Shown here: in pieces, positions 17,757 to 25,511 of the stretch
Layout: every line of letters begins with the position of its first letter
How positions within the stretch are numbered: the first letter of the stretch is position 1
Source: Alphaproteobacteria bacterium
GTDB taxonomy: Bacteria; Pseudomonadota; Alphaproteobacteria; Rhodospirillales; Casp-alpha2
Assembly (NCBI GenBank): GCA_014382345.1
Contig: JACNJX010000059.1
Coordinates: 1 to 37,333 of the forward strand
DNA length: 37,333 nt
Reading direction: 5' to 3'
Translations under genes and position numbers: made by a program
Notes under the pieces: model-generated
Seen by the model: the letters and a program-made list of their open reading frames with translations, nothing else
Database searches by the model: none
What the model was told of the DNA's origin: nothing

Positions 17757-17768
17757 CTTTTTTTGTTC
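17754..17768 (+). promoter_or_regulatory. Putative LexA (SOS) box, GTTC-N7-GTTC
   Basis: GTTC at 17754-17757 and GTTC at 17765-17768 are separated by seven T residues. This is exactly the direct-repeat LexA operator known from alphaproteobacteria. It overlaps the predicted -10 in front of radA, a DNA repair gene, where a repressor would block RNA polymerase. About one chance match is expected in a window of this length, so the location carries the argument. Confidence 0.5.
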
Positions 17769-17938
17769 TGTTTATGGAAAGAGGCGGAATTCAGGGGAAT
17801 CGGTTAAGAAAATAGCCCGTACGGGACGGCCGCAAGGGTTTCGGCGAAAAACCGGGGCTATCCTGATAACCGCGGTTCGTGGAGAAAATCCATAGCCGCC
17901 AATGCATTCGCCGCCCCCCTCCTCCGCAACCCCGGATG

Positions 17939-17958
17939 CACCTTGTTTTCACAAGGTG
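17939..17958 (+). repeat. Perfect inverted repeat in radA leader
   Basis: CACCTTG (17939-17945) and CAAGGTG (17952-17958) form a 7-bp stem with a TTTTCA loop, about 50 bases before the radA start. No T run follows, so it is not a terminator as such. It may be an RNA hairpin or a protein binding site. Confidence 0.5.
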
Positions 17959-18008
17959 AATCCCGTAAACGGAATTTGTTGAATCCCTTAACGCCGGAGG
18001 GCGTTTTC

Positions 18009-19493
18009 TTGGCCCGCAAAGCCGTCAATTACGTCTGTCAGGAGTGCGGCGCATCGTCGACCAAGTGGTCCGGGCGGTGCGAAGGCTGCGGCCAATGGAA
18101 CACGCTCGCCGAGGAAGCAGCCCTTGAGGCAACACCCAAGGGACTGGGCGCGAAAAAAGGCCGAAAGATTCAGTTTCAGGGCTTGCGTGGAAAATCCGAA
18201 CATCCGCCGCGTCAGATCAGCGGCATCAAGGAATTCGACCGTGTCACCGGCGGCGGCATGGTGCAGGGCTCGGCCCTGCTGGTCGGCGGCGATCCGGGCA
18301 TCGGAAAATCCACCTTATTAATGCAAGTGGCGGCGGAACTGTCGGGCTCCCTCAAGACAGCCTACATTTCCGGCGAGGAAGCCATCGACCAGCTCAGGCT
18401 GCGCGCCGACAGGCTAGGCGTTGCGGACGCCGACGTGGCGTTGGCGGCGGCGACATCGGTGCGCGACATCGTGTCCTCCCTGGGTGAGGCCGGCGGCCCC
18501 GACCTTGTCATTATCGATTCCATCCAGACCATGTTCGTCGACAGCCTGGATTCCGCGCCCGGCACCGTGGCCCAGGTGCGCACATCGGCCCAGGAACTGA
18601 TCCGGCTCGCCAAGCGCAGCGGCTTCGCGCTGATCCTGGTCGGCCACGTCACCAAGGACGGCCAGATCGCCGGGCCCCGCATTCTCGAGCACATGGTCGA
18701 CACGGTGCTGTATTTCGAAGGCGACCGCAGCCACCAGTTCCGCATCCTGCGCAGCGTCAAAAATCGTTTCGGCGCAACCGACGAAATCGGCGTGTTCGAG
18801 ATGACCGGCGCAGGCCTCTCGGAAGTCGAAAACCCGTCGGCCCTGTTCCTGGCCGACCGCGAAGACGAGATCTCCGGTGCCAGCGTCTTCGCCGGCATGG
18901 AAGGCAGCCGCCCGCTGTTGGTGGAAATCCAGGCCCTGACGTCTCCATCGGCCTTGGGTACCCCCCGGCGCGCGGTGGTCGGTTGGGATTCCGCCCGCCT
19001 TGCCATGATTCTGGCGGTTTTGGAAACACGCTCAGGGCTGAGCTTAAGCGCCATGGACGTGTTCCTCAACGTCGCCGGTGGCCTGAAGATCAACGAGCCC
19101 GCCGCAGACCTCGCCGTCGCCGCCGCCCTGATCTCATCCGTCAGCGGCGTGCCGATGCCGCCGGAAACGGTAATTTTCGGCGAGATCGGCCTGTCCGGAG
19201 AAATACGCTCCGTGCCCCAGATCAACGCCCGCCTCAAGGAGGCTTCGAAGCTGGGCTTTAGCCGCGCCATCGTTCCCACACCGCCCCGGCCCCAAAAGAA
19301 CAACAAGAAAAACGGTAATGGGAATACGGCCAATGGCGGCGAAAGCGGCCTCCAAATCACCGAAGTGTCCCGGATGGAAGACCTTCTGGCCCTGTTCGCC
19401 CAGCCTGATGGTAAACGGGGCAAACCGCAGGCATCCGCCGAACCCCCGGCTGGTTTGACTGCAGGTTTGCCACCGGGACAGGCACATGGATAA
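18009..19493 (+). CDS. radA: DNA repair protein RadA (Sms)
   Basis: RadA is a RecA-like helicase that promotes branch migration in recombination repair. I chose the TTG at 18009, because GGAGGG lies about 7 bases upstream and the protein then begins MARKAVNYVC with the zinc finger at the very N terminus. The frame stays open another 22 codons upstream. The 494-residue protein has the C4 zinc finger (Cys10, 13, 24, 27), Walker A GGDPGIGKST (93-102), Walker B LVIIDSIQT, the RadA motif KNRFG (251-255) and the C-terminal Lon-like domain (GGLKINEPAADLAVAAALISS, GEIGLSGEIRSV). A Gly/Pro tail of about 40 residues follows. It overlaps cvpA by 8 bases. An SOS-box match lies upstream. Confidence 0.97.
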   Translation: MARKAVNYVCQECGASSTKWSGRCEGCGQWNTLAEEAALEATPKGLGAKKGRKIQFQGLRGKSEHPPRQISGIKEFDRVTGGGMVQGSALLVGGDPGIGKSTLLMQVAAELSGSLKTAYISGEEAIDQLRLRADRLGVADADVALAAATSVRDIVSSLGEAGGPDLVIIDSIQTMFVDSLDSAPGTVAQVRTSAQELIRLAKRSGFALILVGHVTKDGQIAGPRILEHMVDTVLYFEGDRSHQFRILRSVKNRFGATDEIGVFEMTGAGLSEVENPSALFLADREDEISGASVFAGMEGSRPLLVEIQALTSPSALGTPRRAVVGWDSARLAMILAVLETRSGLSLSAMDVFLNVAGGLKINEPAADLAVAAALISSVSGVPMPPETVIFGEIGLSGEIRSVPQINARLKEASKLGFSRAIVPTPPRPQKNNKKNGNGNTANGGESGLQITEVSRMEDLLALFAQPDGKRGKPQASAEPPAGLTAGLPPGQAHG

Positions 19494-20217
19494 ACTGGCC
19501 GCCGACGCTATCGCCACCACGAGCGCGTCCGGCATCGGCCCGCTGGATGTCGGCGTCGGGGTCCTGTTACTGATTTCCGCCATTTTGGCCTATGCCCGGG
19601 GGTTGGTGCAGGAGGTGCTCTCCATCGCCGGCTGGATCGGCGCCACATTCGCCACCTTTTACGGGTTCCCTTATCTCCGGCCCTATGCCCGCGAATTTAC
19701 CTCTATCGACATCGTCGCCGATTTCGGCGCCGGCATTATCATCTTCGTCACAGCCCTGGTGATTTTATCCCTGATGACCCGGCGTATTTCCAAGGTCGTC
19801 AAGAGCAGTGCACTCAGCGCCATCGACCGTTCGCTGGGATTTCTGTTCGGCCTGGCGCGCGGCGCCTTGATCGTCGTCGTCGCCTATATTGGTCTCGGCA
19901 TGTTCTATCCGGAAGACGATCAGCCCGGCTGGATCCGCGAGGCCCGGTCGCTGGAACTGATAAAACCGGGCGCCGTGCTGTTAGCATCGTTGATTCCTGA
20001 AAACCTTGGTGCCATAACATGGTCTGACAATAAGGATTCACAAAAAACACCTGCTGAAAAGGCCGCCAAAAAGACCAAGGACCTTTCCGGCCCGCGCAGG
20101 GTCATCAAGGATTTGATGCCCCGGCCAAAAAGCGGGAACACGCAAGACCCGAACGGTTACAGAGGCAAAGACCTCAAGGACATGGATCGCCTGCATGAAA
20201 ACATCCAGAACCAGTAA
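19486..20217 (+). CDS. cvpA: CvpA family membrane protein
   Basis: The 243-residue protein has four predicted membrane segments (about 20-38, 45-62, 78-100 and 122-142) with the CvpA pattern GLVQEVLSIAGWIGATFATFYGF and SAIDRSLGFLFGLARGALIV. The C-terminal 90 residues are charged and probably cytoplasmic. CvpA was named for colicin V production and is linked to envelope integrity. It overlaps radA upstream by 8 bases and purF downstream by 23 bases; the cvpA-purF order is found in many proteobacteria. Confidence 0.92.
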   Translation: MDKLAADAIATTSASGIGPLDVGVGVLLLISAILAYARGLVQEVLSIAGWIGATFATFYGFPYLRPYAREFTSIDIVADFGAGIIIFVTALVILSLMTRRISKVVKSSALSAIDRSLGFLFGLARGALIVVVAYIGLGMFYPEDDQPGWIREARSLELIKPGAVLLASLIPENLGAITWSDNKDSQKTPAEKAAKKTKDLSGPRRVIKDLMPRPKSGNTQDPNGYRGKDLKDMDRLHENIQNQ

Positions 20218-21673
20218 CCCGGCCCCCCTAGGCACCGGGGACTTGGTCCAACCGGAAGAAGAATGCGGCCTATTCGGCATTTACAACATGGTCGATTCCG
20301 CCACCCACACGGCGCTCGGCCTGCATGCCTTGCAACATCGCGGCCAGGAGGCCGCCGGGATCGTCGCCTACGACGGCGAACAGTTTCACAGCCACCGGGC
20401 GCTCGGTCTGGTCGGAGACAACTTCAGCTCCAACGAAACCATGACCCAGCTTTCCGGCGATATGGCGATCGGCCATGTACGCTATTCCACCACCGGCGGC
20501 ACCGTGCTTCGCAACATCCAGCCCCTGTTCGCGGACTTCAAGTTCGGCGGCCTGGCCGTCGCCCACAACGGCAACCTCACCAATGCCGTTAAAATCCGCC
20601 AGGAACTGGTTCAGCGGGGCTGTATCTTCCAGTCCACCAGCGACACGGAAGTCATCATCCACCTGATCGCCATCAGCGAATACGGTCGCGTCGTCGACCG
20701 CATCACCGACGCGCTAGGCCAGATCCAAGGCGCCTATTCCCTTCTCGCCATCACCCAGAAAAAGATGATCGGCATGCGCGATCCCTACGGCGTCCGCCCG
20801 CTGGTGCTGGGCCGGTTGGGAGACGCCTGGATTTTGTCGTCGGAGACCTGCGCGCTCGACATCATCGGCGCCGAATTCGTGCGCGACGTGGAACCGGGCG
20901 AAATCATCATCATCGACGACAAGGGCCTGCACTCCATCAAGCCCTTTGCCAAGAAACCCAACCGATTTTGCATTTTCGAATATATCTACTTCGCGCGGCC
21001 CGACAGCGTCATGGAGGGCCGTAATGTTTATGACGTGCGCAAGAACATCGGCGCCGAACTGGCCCGCGAAAGCCATGTCGACAGCGATCTGATCGTTCCG
21101 GTGCCGGATTCCGGCGTGCCCGCGGCGATCGGCTATTCCCAGGAAGCCGGCGTGCCGTTCGAACTGGGCATTATCCGCAACCACTATGTCGGGCGCACCT
21201 TTATTGAGCCCACCGACCACATCCGCCATCTCGGCGTTCGCCTCAAGCACAACGCCAACGCCGCCAAGATCAAAGGCCAGCGTGTGGTGCTGGTCGATGA
21301 TTCCATCGTTCGCGGCACGACCAGCGTCAAGATCGTCGAAATGGTCCGCAACGCCGGGGCCAAGGAAGTCCACATGCGGGTTTCCAGCCCGCCGACGGCG
21401 CACCCGTGTTTCTACGGCATCGACACGCCCCAGCAGAGCGAGCTTTTGGCCTCGCAATACGATCTGGAGGCCATGGCCAAACACATCGGTGTCGATACGC
21501 TGGCCTTTATTTCCATCGACGGCCTGTACCGGGCCGTCGGCGAACAGGGCCGCGATCTGGAAATGCCGCAGTATTGCGACGCGTGTTTCAGCGGCGAATA
21601 CCCGATCCCGCTGGTCGATCACGAAAAGAACCCCATGCAACAGCAACTGTCGTTGCTCGACGAACACAAGTAA
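20195..21673 (+). CDS. purF: Amidophosphoribosyltransferase
   Basis: PurF makes phosphoribosylamine from PRPP and glutamine, the first step of purine synthesis. The 492-residue protein has a short propeptide ending in QPEEE before the nucleophile Cys24 (CGLFGIYN), followed by HALQHRGQEAAGI, GHVRYSTTGG and AHNGNLTNA in the glutaminase domain. The transferase domain holds the PRPP loop VVLVDDSIVRGTTS. Four-cysteine iron-sulfur ligands are plausible in the C-terminal half (CIFEYIYFARPDS, HPCFYGID, YCDACFSGEYP). The start ATG lies inside the end of cvpA, 23 bases from its stop, so translation is probably coupled. Confidence 0.97.
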   Translation: MKTSRTSNPAPLGTGDLVQPEEECGLFGIYNMVDSATHTALGLHALQHRGQEAAGIVAYDGEQFHSHRALGLVGDNFSSNETMTQLSGDMAIGHVRYSTTGGTVLRNIQPLFADFKFGGLAVAHNGNLTNAVKIRQELVQRGCIFQSTSDTEVIIHLIAISEYGRVVDRITDALGQIQGAYSLLAITQKKMIGMRDPYGVRPLVLGRLGDAWILSSETCALDIIGAEFVRDVEPGEIIIIDDKGLHSIKPFAKKPNRFCIFEYIYFARPDSVMEGRNVYDVRKNIGAELARESHVDSDLIVPVPDSGVPAAIGYSQEAGVPFELGIIRNHYVGRTFIEPTDHIRHLGVRLKHNANAAKIKGQRVVLVDDSIVRGTTSVKIVEMVRNAGAKEVHMRVSSPPTAHPCFYGIDTPQQSELLASQYDLEAMAKHIGVDTLAFISIDGLYRAVGEQGRDLEMPQYCDACFSGEYPIPLVDHEKNPMQQQLSLLDEHK

Positions 21674-21675
21674 TC

Positions 21676-22407
21676 ATGCCCCAGCCAAATTCTACGCCGG
21701 AAAAGCGTCTCGAAGGCCGCATCGCTCTGGTCACCGGCGCATCAAGGGGCATCGGCGCCGCCGTCGCCAGACGCTTCGCCGAAGAAGGCGCGCACCTGGT
21801 GCTGACGGCGCGGACCTCCGCGGCACTGGAAGAAATCGACGACGACATTCAGAAAATCACCGGCGAGCCGGCGACCCTGGTGCCCCTCGACCTGGGTGAT
21901 TTCGACGCCATCGACCGGCTGGGCGCGGCCATTTTTGAGCGTTTCGGCAAGCTCGACGTACTGGTCGGCAACGCCGGACAGCTCGGCACGCTGAGCCCCC
22001 TGGCCCATATCGACCCGAAGGTCTGGGATAGCGTCATGGCCGTCAACGCCACTGCCAACTGGCGTCTGATCCGGTCCATGGACCCGCTGCTGCGGTCCAG
22101 CGATTCCGGGCGCGCCATTTTCGTCACCTCCACCGTCGGGCAAGAGGCCCGCGCCTACTGGGGCATCTATGCGGTGTCCAAGGCGGCGTTGGAAATGACG
22201 GCCATGGTCTACGCGCACGAAGTGGAGAAGACCCCGGTCCGGGTCAATCTGATCAACCCCGGCCCGACGCGTACCTCCATGCGGGCCCAGGCCTTCCCCG
22301 GCGAAGATCCGGAGACGGTGAGAACGCCGGACAGCATCACCGGCCTGTTTGTGGATTTAGCCGAGGCCGCTTGCACCATGAACGGTGAACGGCTTAAGCC
22401 CGAGTGA
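21676..22407 (+). CDS. SDR family oxidoreductase
   Basis: This 243-residue short-chain dehydrogenase begins two bases after the purF stop. It has TGASRGIGAAVARRF near residue 18, VLVGNAGQLGTLSPL, the serine in FVTSTVGQEARAY, YAVSKAALEM and the loop NPGPTRTSMRAQAFPGEDP. Homologues directly behind purF are common in alphaproteobacteria; the substrate is unknown. It is followed after 6 bases by a PPOX flavoprotein gene, so the two may act in one unknown redox process. Confidence 0.9.
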   Translation: MPQPNSTPEKRLEGRIALVTGASRGIGAAVARRFAEEGAHLVLTARTSAALEEIDDDIQKITGEPATLVPLDLGDFDAIDRLGAAIFERFGKLDVLVGNAGQLGTLSPLAHIDPKVWDSVMAVNATANWRLIRSMDPLLRSSDSGRAIFVTSTVGQEARAYWGIYAVSKAALEMTAMVYAHEVEKTPVRVNLINPGPTRTSMRAQAFPGEDPETVRTPDSITGLFVDLAEAACTMNGERLKPE

Positions 22408-22413
22408 GGTTTG

Positions 22414-23025
22414 ATGGCGAAAATCGCAACCCTTGATGAGCTGAGACAGATTTATAAACCGGCCCGTGGCCGCCCCGTCGACAAGCAGCTCGGCCACATC
22501 GACCCGCATGGCAAACGCTTCATCGAACTGTCGCCGTTTCTGGTCATCGCGTCGAGCGGCCCGGGCGGCCGCGCCGACGCCTCGCCGCGTGGCGAGGAGC
22601 CCGGCTTCGTGCATGTCCTGGATGCGCACACCCTTGCCATTCCCGACCGGCCCGGAAACAACCGGCTGGACACCATGGAAAACATCCTTAAATCCCCGGA
22701 GGTCGGCCTAATTTTCCTGATCCCCGGCGTCAATGAGACCTACCGCGTCAACGGTTGGGCGGAAATCCGGGACGACGACGATCTGCGCGAACGTTTCGAG
22801 GTCCACGCCAAACGCCCGGCAGCGGTGATTGTCGTTCAGGTGCGCGAAACCTTCCTGCATTGCGCCAAGGCGTTGATGCGCTCGCACCTGTGGGAGCATG
22901 AAGCCAGGCACACGGACCGTCCGATCCCGACCATGGGTGAAATGATCCGTGAACAGACCAATAACCCGGAACCGCCCGAGAGCACCGAAGAGATGATCCG
23001 GCGGTATAAAAAAGTCCTCTATTAA
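22414..23025 (+). CDS. PPOX-type FMN-dependent flavoprotein (MSMEG_1061-like)
   Basis: The 203-residue protein matches the pyridoxamine-phosphate-oxidase-like split-barrel family: FLVIASSGPGGRADASPRGEEPGFVHVLDAHTLAIPDRPGNNRLDT is the FMN-binding signature, followed by NILKSPEVGLIFLIPG, YRVNGWAEI and the C-terminal FLHCAKALMRSHLW. This pattern is close to the MSMEG_1061 subfamily of general stress flavoproteins, whose reaction is not defined. The ATG at 22414 has GAGG five bases upstream; a TTG directly before it is also in frame. Confidence 0.88.
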   Translation: MAKIATLDELRQIYKPARGRPVDKQLGHIDPHGKRFIELSPFLVIASSGPGGRADASPRGEEPGFVHVLDAHTLAIPDRPGNNRLDTMENILKSPEVGLIFLIPGVNETYRVNGWAEIRDDDDLRERFEVHAKRPAAVIVVQVRETFLHCAKALMRSHLWEHEARHTDRPIPTMGEMIREQTNNPEPPESTEEMIRRYKKVLY

Positions 23026-23079
23026 CCGTTTGGGCCGTCACCGAAATATCACATGATTGCTGTGGTAAATAAAATCTGT

Positions 23080-23101
23080 CTGTGAAAGAATATCGTCACA
23101 G
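23080..23101 (+). repeat. Inverted repeat CTGTGA-N10-TCACAG upstream of binding-protein gene
   Basis: Perfect 6-base arms (23080-23085 and 23096-23101) flank ten bases. It lies about 60 bases upstream of the predicted promoter of the transporter operon. The spacing is not that of a CRP site (N6). It may be an operator. Confidence 0.4.
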
Positions 23102-23121
23102 TGAGGCGGCGCGAACGTCTT

Positions 23122-23139
23122 GTTTTCCGTTTGGAAAAC
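23122..23139 (+). repeat. Inverted repeat GTTTTCC-GTTT-GGAAAAC
   Basis: Perfect 7-base arms (23122-23128 and 23133-23139) around a four-base loop, just upstream of the predicted promoter at 23162. No gene ends here except the PPOX gene 96 bases earlier, and no T run follows, so an operator is more likely than a terminator. Confidence 0.45.
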
Positions 23140-23161
23140 ATCCCTGTCCGGGCCGCCATGA

Positions 23162-23189
23162 TTGTCCATGCCGGTTATAAAATTATACC
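23162..23189 (+). promoter_or_regulatory. Candidate promoter of the transporter/PhnW operon
   Basis: TTGTCC (23162-23167) and TATACC (23184-23189) are 16 bases apart, about 55 bases before the binding-protein start. The match is moderate. Confidence 0.4.
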
Positions 23190-23243
23190 GATACACTCCT
23201 TTCGGGCCGGTTGTCATAACCAGGGAGATGGAGGCTTACATTC

Positions 23244-24293
23244 ATGCGCACCAATTTTATGAAGATACTGACGGCGGTTGCCGCCGGCGGTTTAATGGTT
23301 CTCGGCCTCGGTGCGGGAAGCGCACTCGCCAAGACCGACCTTCTGGTCTACACCGCCATCGAAGCGGACGAACTGGCCAAATTCAAGAAGGCTTTTGAAA
23401 GTGATTACCCCGACGTCAACATCAAGTGGGTGCGCGATTCCACCGGCATCGTGACCTCGAAACTGATGGCCGAAAAATCCAACCCCAAAGCCGATATCGT
23501 CTGGGGCCTGGCCGCCACCAGCCTGATGATGCTGGGCAACGAAGGCTATTTCCAGGGCTACGCGCCGAAGGGCGTGAAGAAGCTTGGCAAGCTGTATTAC
23601 GACCAGGTCAACAACCCGCCGCAGTGGGTTGGACAACGCGCCTGGATCGCGTCGGTTTGCTTCAACACCGTCGAAGCTGGCAAGTATGGGCTGCCCCTGC
23701 CAACATCCTGGGCCGATCTGACCAAGAGTGTCTACAAGGGCCATGTCATCATGCCGAACCCGAATTCGTCCGGCACCGGTTTCCTGGACGTCTCCAGCTG
23801 GCTTCAGTTGATGGGCGAAGACAAGGGTTGGAAGTACATGGACGCATTGCATAACAACATCGCGCGCTACACCCATTCCGGTTCCAAGCCCTGCAAGCTG
23901 GCGGCCCGTGGTGAAATCCCGGTCGGTATTTCCTTCGCCTATCGCGGCGCAAAATCCAAAAACAAGGGTGCCCCGATTGAAGTCATTGCACCGATCGAAG
24001 GCATCGGCTGGGATCTGGAATCCTTCGCCATCGTCAAGAACACCAAAAACCTGGACGCCGCGCGCAAGCTGGCGGACTGGTCGGTGTCGAAAAAGGCGAT
24101 GAAAATCTATAACGAGGAATACGCCGTCGTCGCCATGCCGGGCGTCGCCAAACCGGTGAAGAACTTCCCTCCGGGTATTCTGAGCAAGATGATCGAGAAC
24201 GACTTCGCCTGGGCGGCTAAAAACCGCATTCGTATTCTTAACGAATGGCGCAAGCGTTACGATTCCAAATCGGAACCGAAAAAGAAAAAGTAA
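23244..24293 (+). CDS. ABC transporter substrate-binding protein, putative 2-aminoethylphosphonate class
   Basis: The 349-residue periplasmic protein has a signal peptide (residues 1-29, cut after SALA) followed by KTDLLVYTAIEADELAKF, the start of the iron/AEP-type binding fold. Segments VRDSTGIVTSKLMAEKSNPKADIVWGLAATS, PNPNSSGTGFLDVSSWLQ and GIGWDLESFAIVKNTKN fit the class named putative 2-aminoethylphosphonate-binding (PhnS2-like) proteins. GGAGG lies 9 bases before the ATG. It heads an operon with an ATPase, a fused permease and PhnW; a strong hairpin directly after it should give more binding protein than membrane parts. The ligand is inferred from the PhnW neighbour. Confidence 0.85.
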   Translation: MRTNFMKILTAVAAGGLMVLGLGAGSALAKTDLLVYTAIEADELAKFKKAFESDYPDVNIKWVRDSTGIVTSKLMAEKSNPKADIVWGLAATSLMMLGNEGYFQGYAPKGVKKLGKLYYDQVNNPPQWVGQRAWIASVCFNTVEAGKYGLPLPTSWADLTKSVYKGHVIMPNPNSSGTGFLDVSSWLQLMGEDKGWKYMDALHNNIARYTHSGSKPCKLAARGEIPVGISFAYRGAKSKNKGAPIEVIAPIEGIGWDLESFAIVKNTKNLDAARKLADWSVSKKAMKIYNEEYAVVAMPGVAKPVKNFPPGILSKMIENDFAWAAKNRIRILNEWRKRYDSKSEPKKKK

Positions 24294-24310
24294 CGTCGTT
24301 ACAGTCGACA

Positions 24311-24359
24311 AAAAGCACCCCAGCCGTTCCCTTTGACCGGGCGGCTGGGGTTTGCTTTT
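24311..24359 (+). terminator. Strong stem-loop between binding-protein and ATPase genes
   Basis: CCCCAGCCG (24318-24326) pairs perfectly with CGGCTGGGG (24342-24350), extended by AAAAGCA (24311-24317) and TGCTTTT (24353-24359). This has the form of a rho-independent terminator; the next gene continues the operon 27 bases on. It probably acts as a partial terminator and as a 3' stabiliser of the binding-protein mRNA. Confidence 0.8.
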
Positions 24360-24385
24360 ATTCCGATAGATTTGAGGGGCTACCG

Positions 24386-25507
24386 GTGAGCGGCAAAGAC
24401 GCGTATCTCAAAGTCGAAAACCTGACCAAGATGTTCGGCGAATTTACCGCGCTGAAGAACATCTCGCTCGAAGTGTTCGAGGGCGAATTCGTCTGCTTTT
24501 TGGGGCCGTCGGGCTGTGGCAAGACGACGCTGCTGCGCGCCATCGCCGGCCTCGATATCCAGACCCGGGGCCGCGTCGAACAGGGCGGCAAGGACATTTC
24601 CGGCCTGCCGCCGTCGGAAAGGGATTTCGGCATCGTATTCCAGTCCTATGCGCTGTTTCCCAACCTGACGGTCAACAAGAACGTCGCCTACGGGCTGGAA
24701 AACCGCAAAACGCCGAAGGCCGATATCGATGCCCGGGTGGCCGAGCTTCTGGAATCCGTCGGCCTGACGGACCAGAGCGACAAGTACCCGGCGCAACTAT
24801 CCGGCGGCCAGCAACAACGCGTCGCCCTGTCCCGCGCGCTGGCGACAAAGCCGGGCCTGTTGCTGCTCGACGAACCGTTGAGCGCGCTCGACGCCAAGGT
24901 CCGGGTCCATCTGCGCCACGAGATCAAGCAACTGCAGTTGAGGCTGGGCATCACCACCATCATGGTCACCCACGACCAGGAAGAAGCCCTGACCATGGCC
25001 GACCGCATCGTCGTTATGGACGAAGGCGAGATCGAACAGATCGGCACGCCCGAAGACATCTACAGCCGCCCGGCCAATCCCTTCGTCGCCGATTTCGTCG
25101 GCACCATGAACTTCCTGGCCGGCACCGCCGGGGCCAACGGTGGGGTCCGGCTCGGCGACATAGACCTGGCCACCACTAACGGCCCGGGCGGAATCATGGA
25201 GGGCGTAGAAGACGGCGACGCCGTTACCGTTTGCATCCGGCCCGAAGACGTCGCCACCCGGGGCGTCACGCCGGACACCGCCAACGCCATCCCGGCTGTC
25301 ATCAAAACCCTGGAATTTCTTGGCTCCTTCTACCGCGCCACCCTTAGGGCCCGTGATACCGGCAAGACCGCCATCCGCGCCGATTTTTCCATCAACCTGG
25401 TCCGCGATCTGGAGATCACCGAAGGGCAGGACTTCACCATCGCCCTACCGGCGGACCATATCCGCGTGTACGGGGAAGCCTTCGCCCACGCCGACGACCT
25501 GATCTGA
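24386..25507 (+). CDS. ABC transporter ATP-binding protein, putative 2-aminoethylphosphonate importer
   Basis: The 373-residue ATPase has Walker A GPSGCGKT (40-47), Q-loop FQSYALFPNLTV, signature LSGGQQQRVA (138-147), Walker B LLLLDEPLSALD and the H-loop MVTHDQEEA. A C-terminal TOBE-like domain (about 280-365, with CIRPEDVATRG) follows, as in the PotA/FbpC/PhnT group. I chose the GTG at 24386, with GAGGGG at 7-base spacing; the frame is open further back, but that part would overlap the binding-protein gene and the hairpin. The permease gene follows after four bases. Confidence 0.9.
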   Translation: MSGKDAYLKVENLTKMFGEFTALKNISLEVFEGEFVCFLGPSGCGKTTLLRAIAGLDIQTRGRVEQGGKDISGLPPSERDFGIVFQSYALFPNLTVNKNVAYGLENRKTPKADIDARVAELLESVGLTDQSDKYPAQLSGGQQQRVALSRALATKPGLLLLDEPLSALDAKVRVHLRHEIKQLQLRLGITTIMVTHDQEEALTMADRIVVMDEGEIEQIGTPEDIYSRPANPFVADFVGTMNFLAGTAGANGGVRLGDIDLATTNGPGGIMEGVEDGDAVTVCIRPEDVATRGVTPDTANAIPAVIKTLEFLGSFYRATLRARDTGKTAIRADFSINLVRDLEITEGQDFTIALPADHIRVYGEAFAHADDLI

Positions 25508-25511
25508 GATT

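Larger units (their letters stand above)
17542..18008. promoter_or_regulatory. 467-base control region between SulP gene and radA
   Basis: No gene is supported here. On the plus strand it contains a promoter candidate, an overlapping SOS-box match, and a leader of about 245 bases with several hairpins. One pairs TAGCCC (17813-17818) with GGGCTA (17855-17860). CCCGTACGGG (17816-17825) and AACCGCGGTT (17868-17877) are perfect palindromes. Only very short frames without ribosome binding sites occur. Confidence 0.5.

Noticed and set aside
17760-17960. Cobalamin, TPP or FMN riboswitch in the radA leader
   Set aside because: Isolated matches such as GGAATC and CTGATAACC do not extend to the conserved cores of these riboswitches.
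17943-18008. Upstream extension of radA by 22 codons
   Set aside because: GGAGGG fits the TTG at 18009, and RadA proteins begin directly before the zinc finger. The extension also covers half of an inverted repeat.
20714-21667. A 317-codon minus-strand frame opposite purF
   Set aside because: It is antisense to the PurF transferase domain with no ribosome binding site or family motif.
23080-23101. CRP binding site
   Set aside because: The half sites match, but the spacer is 10 bases instead of 6.
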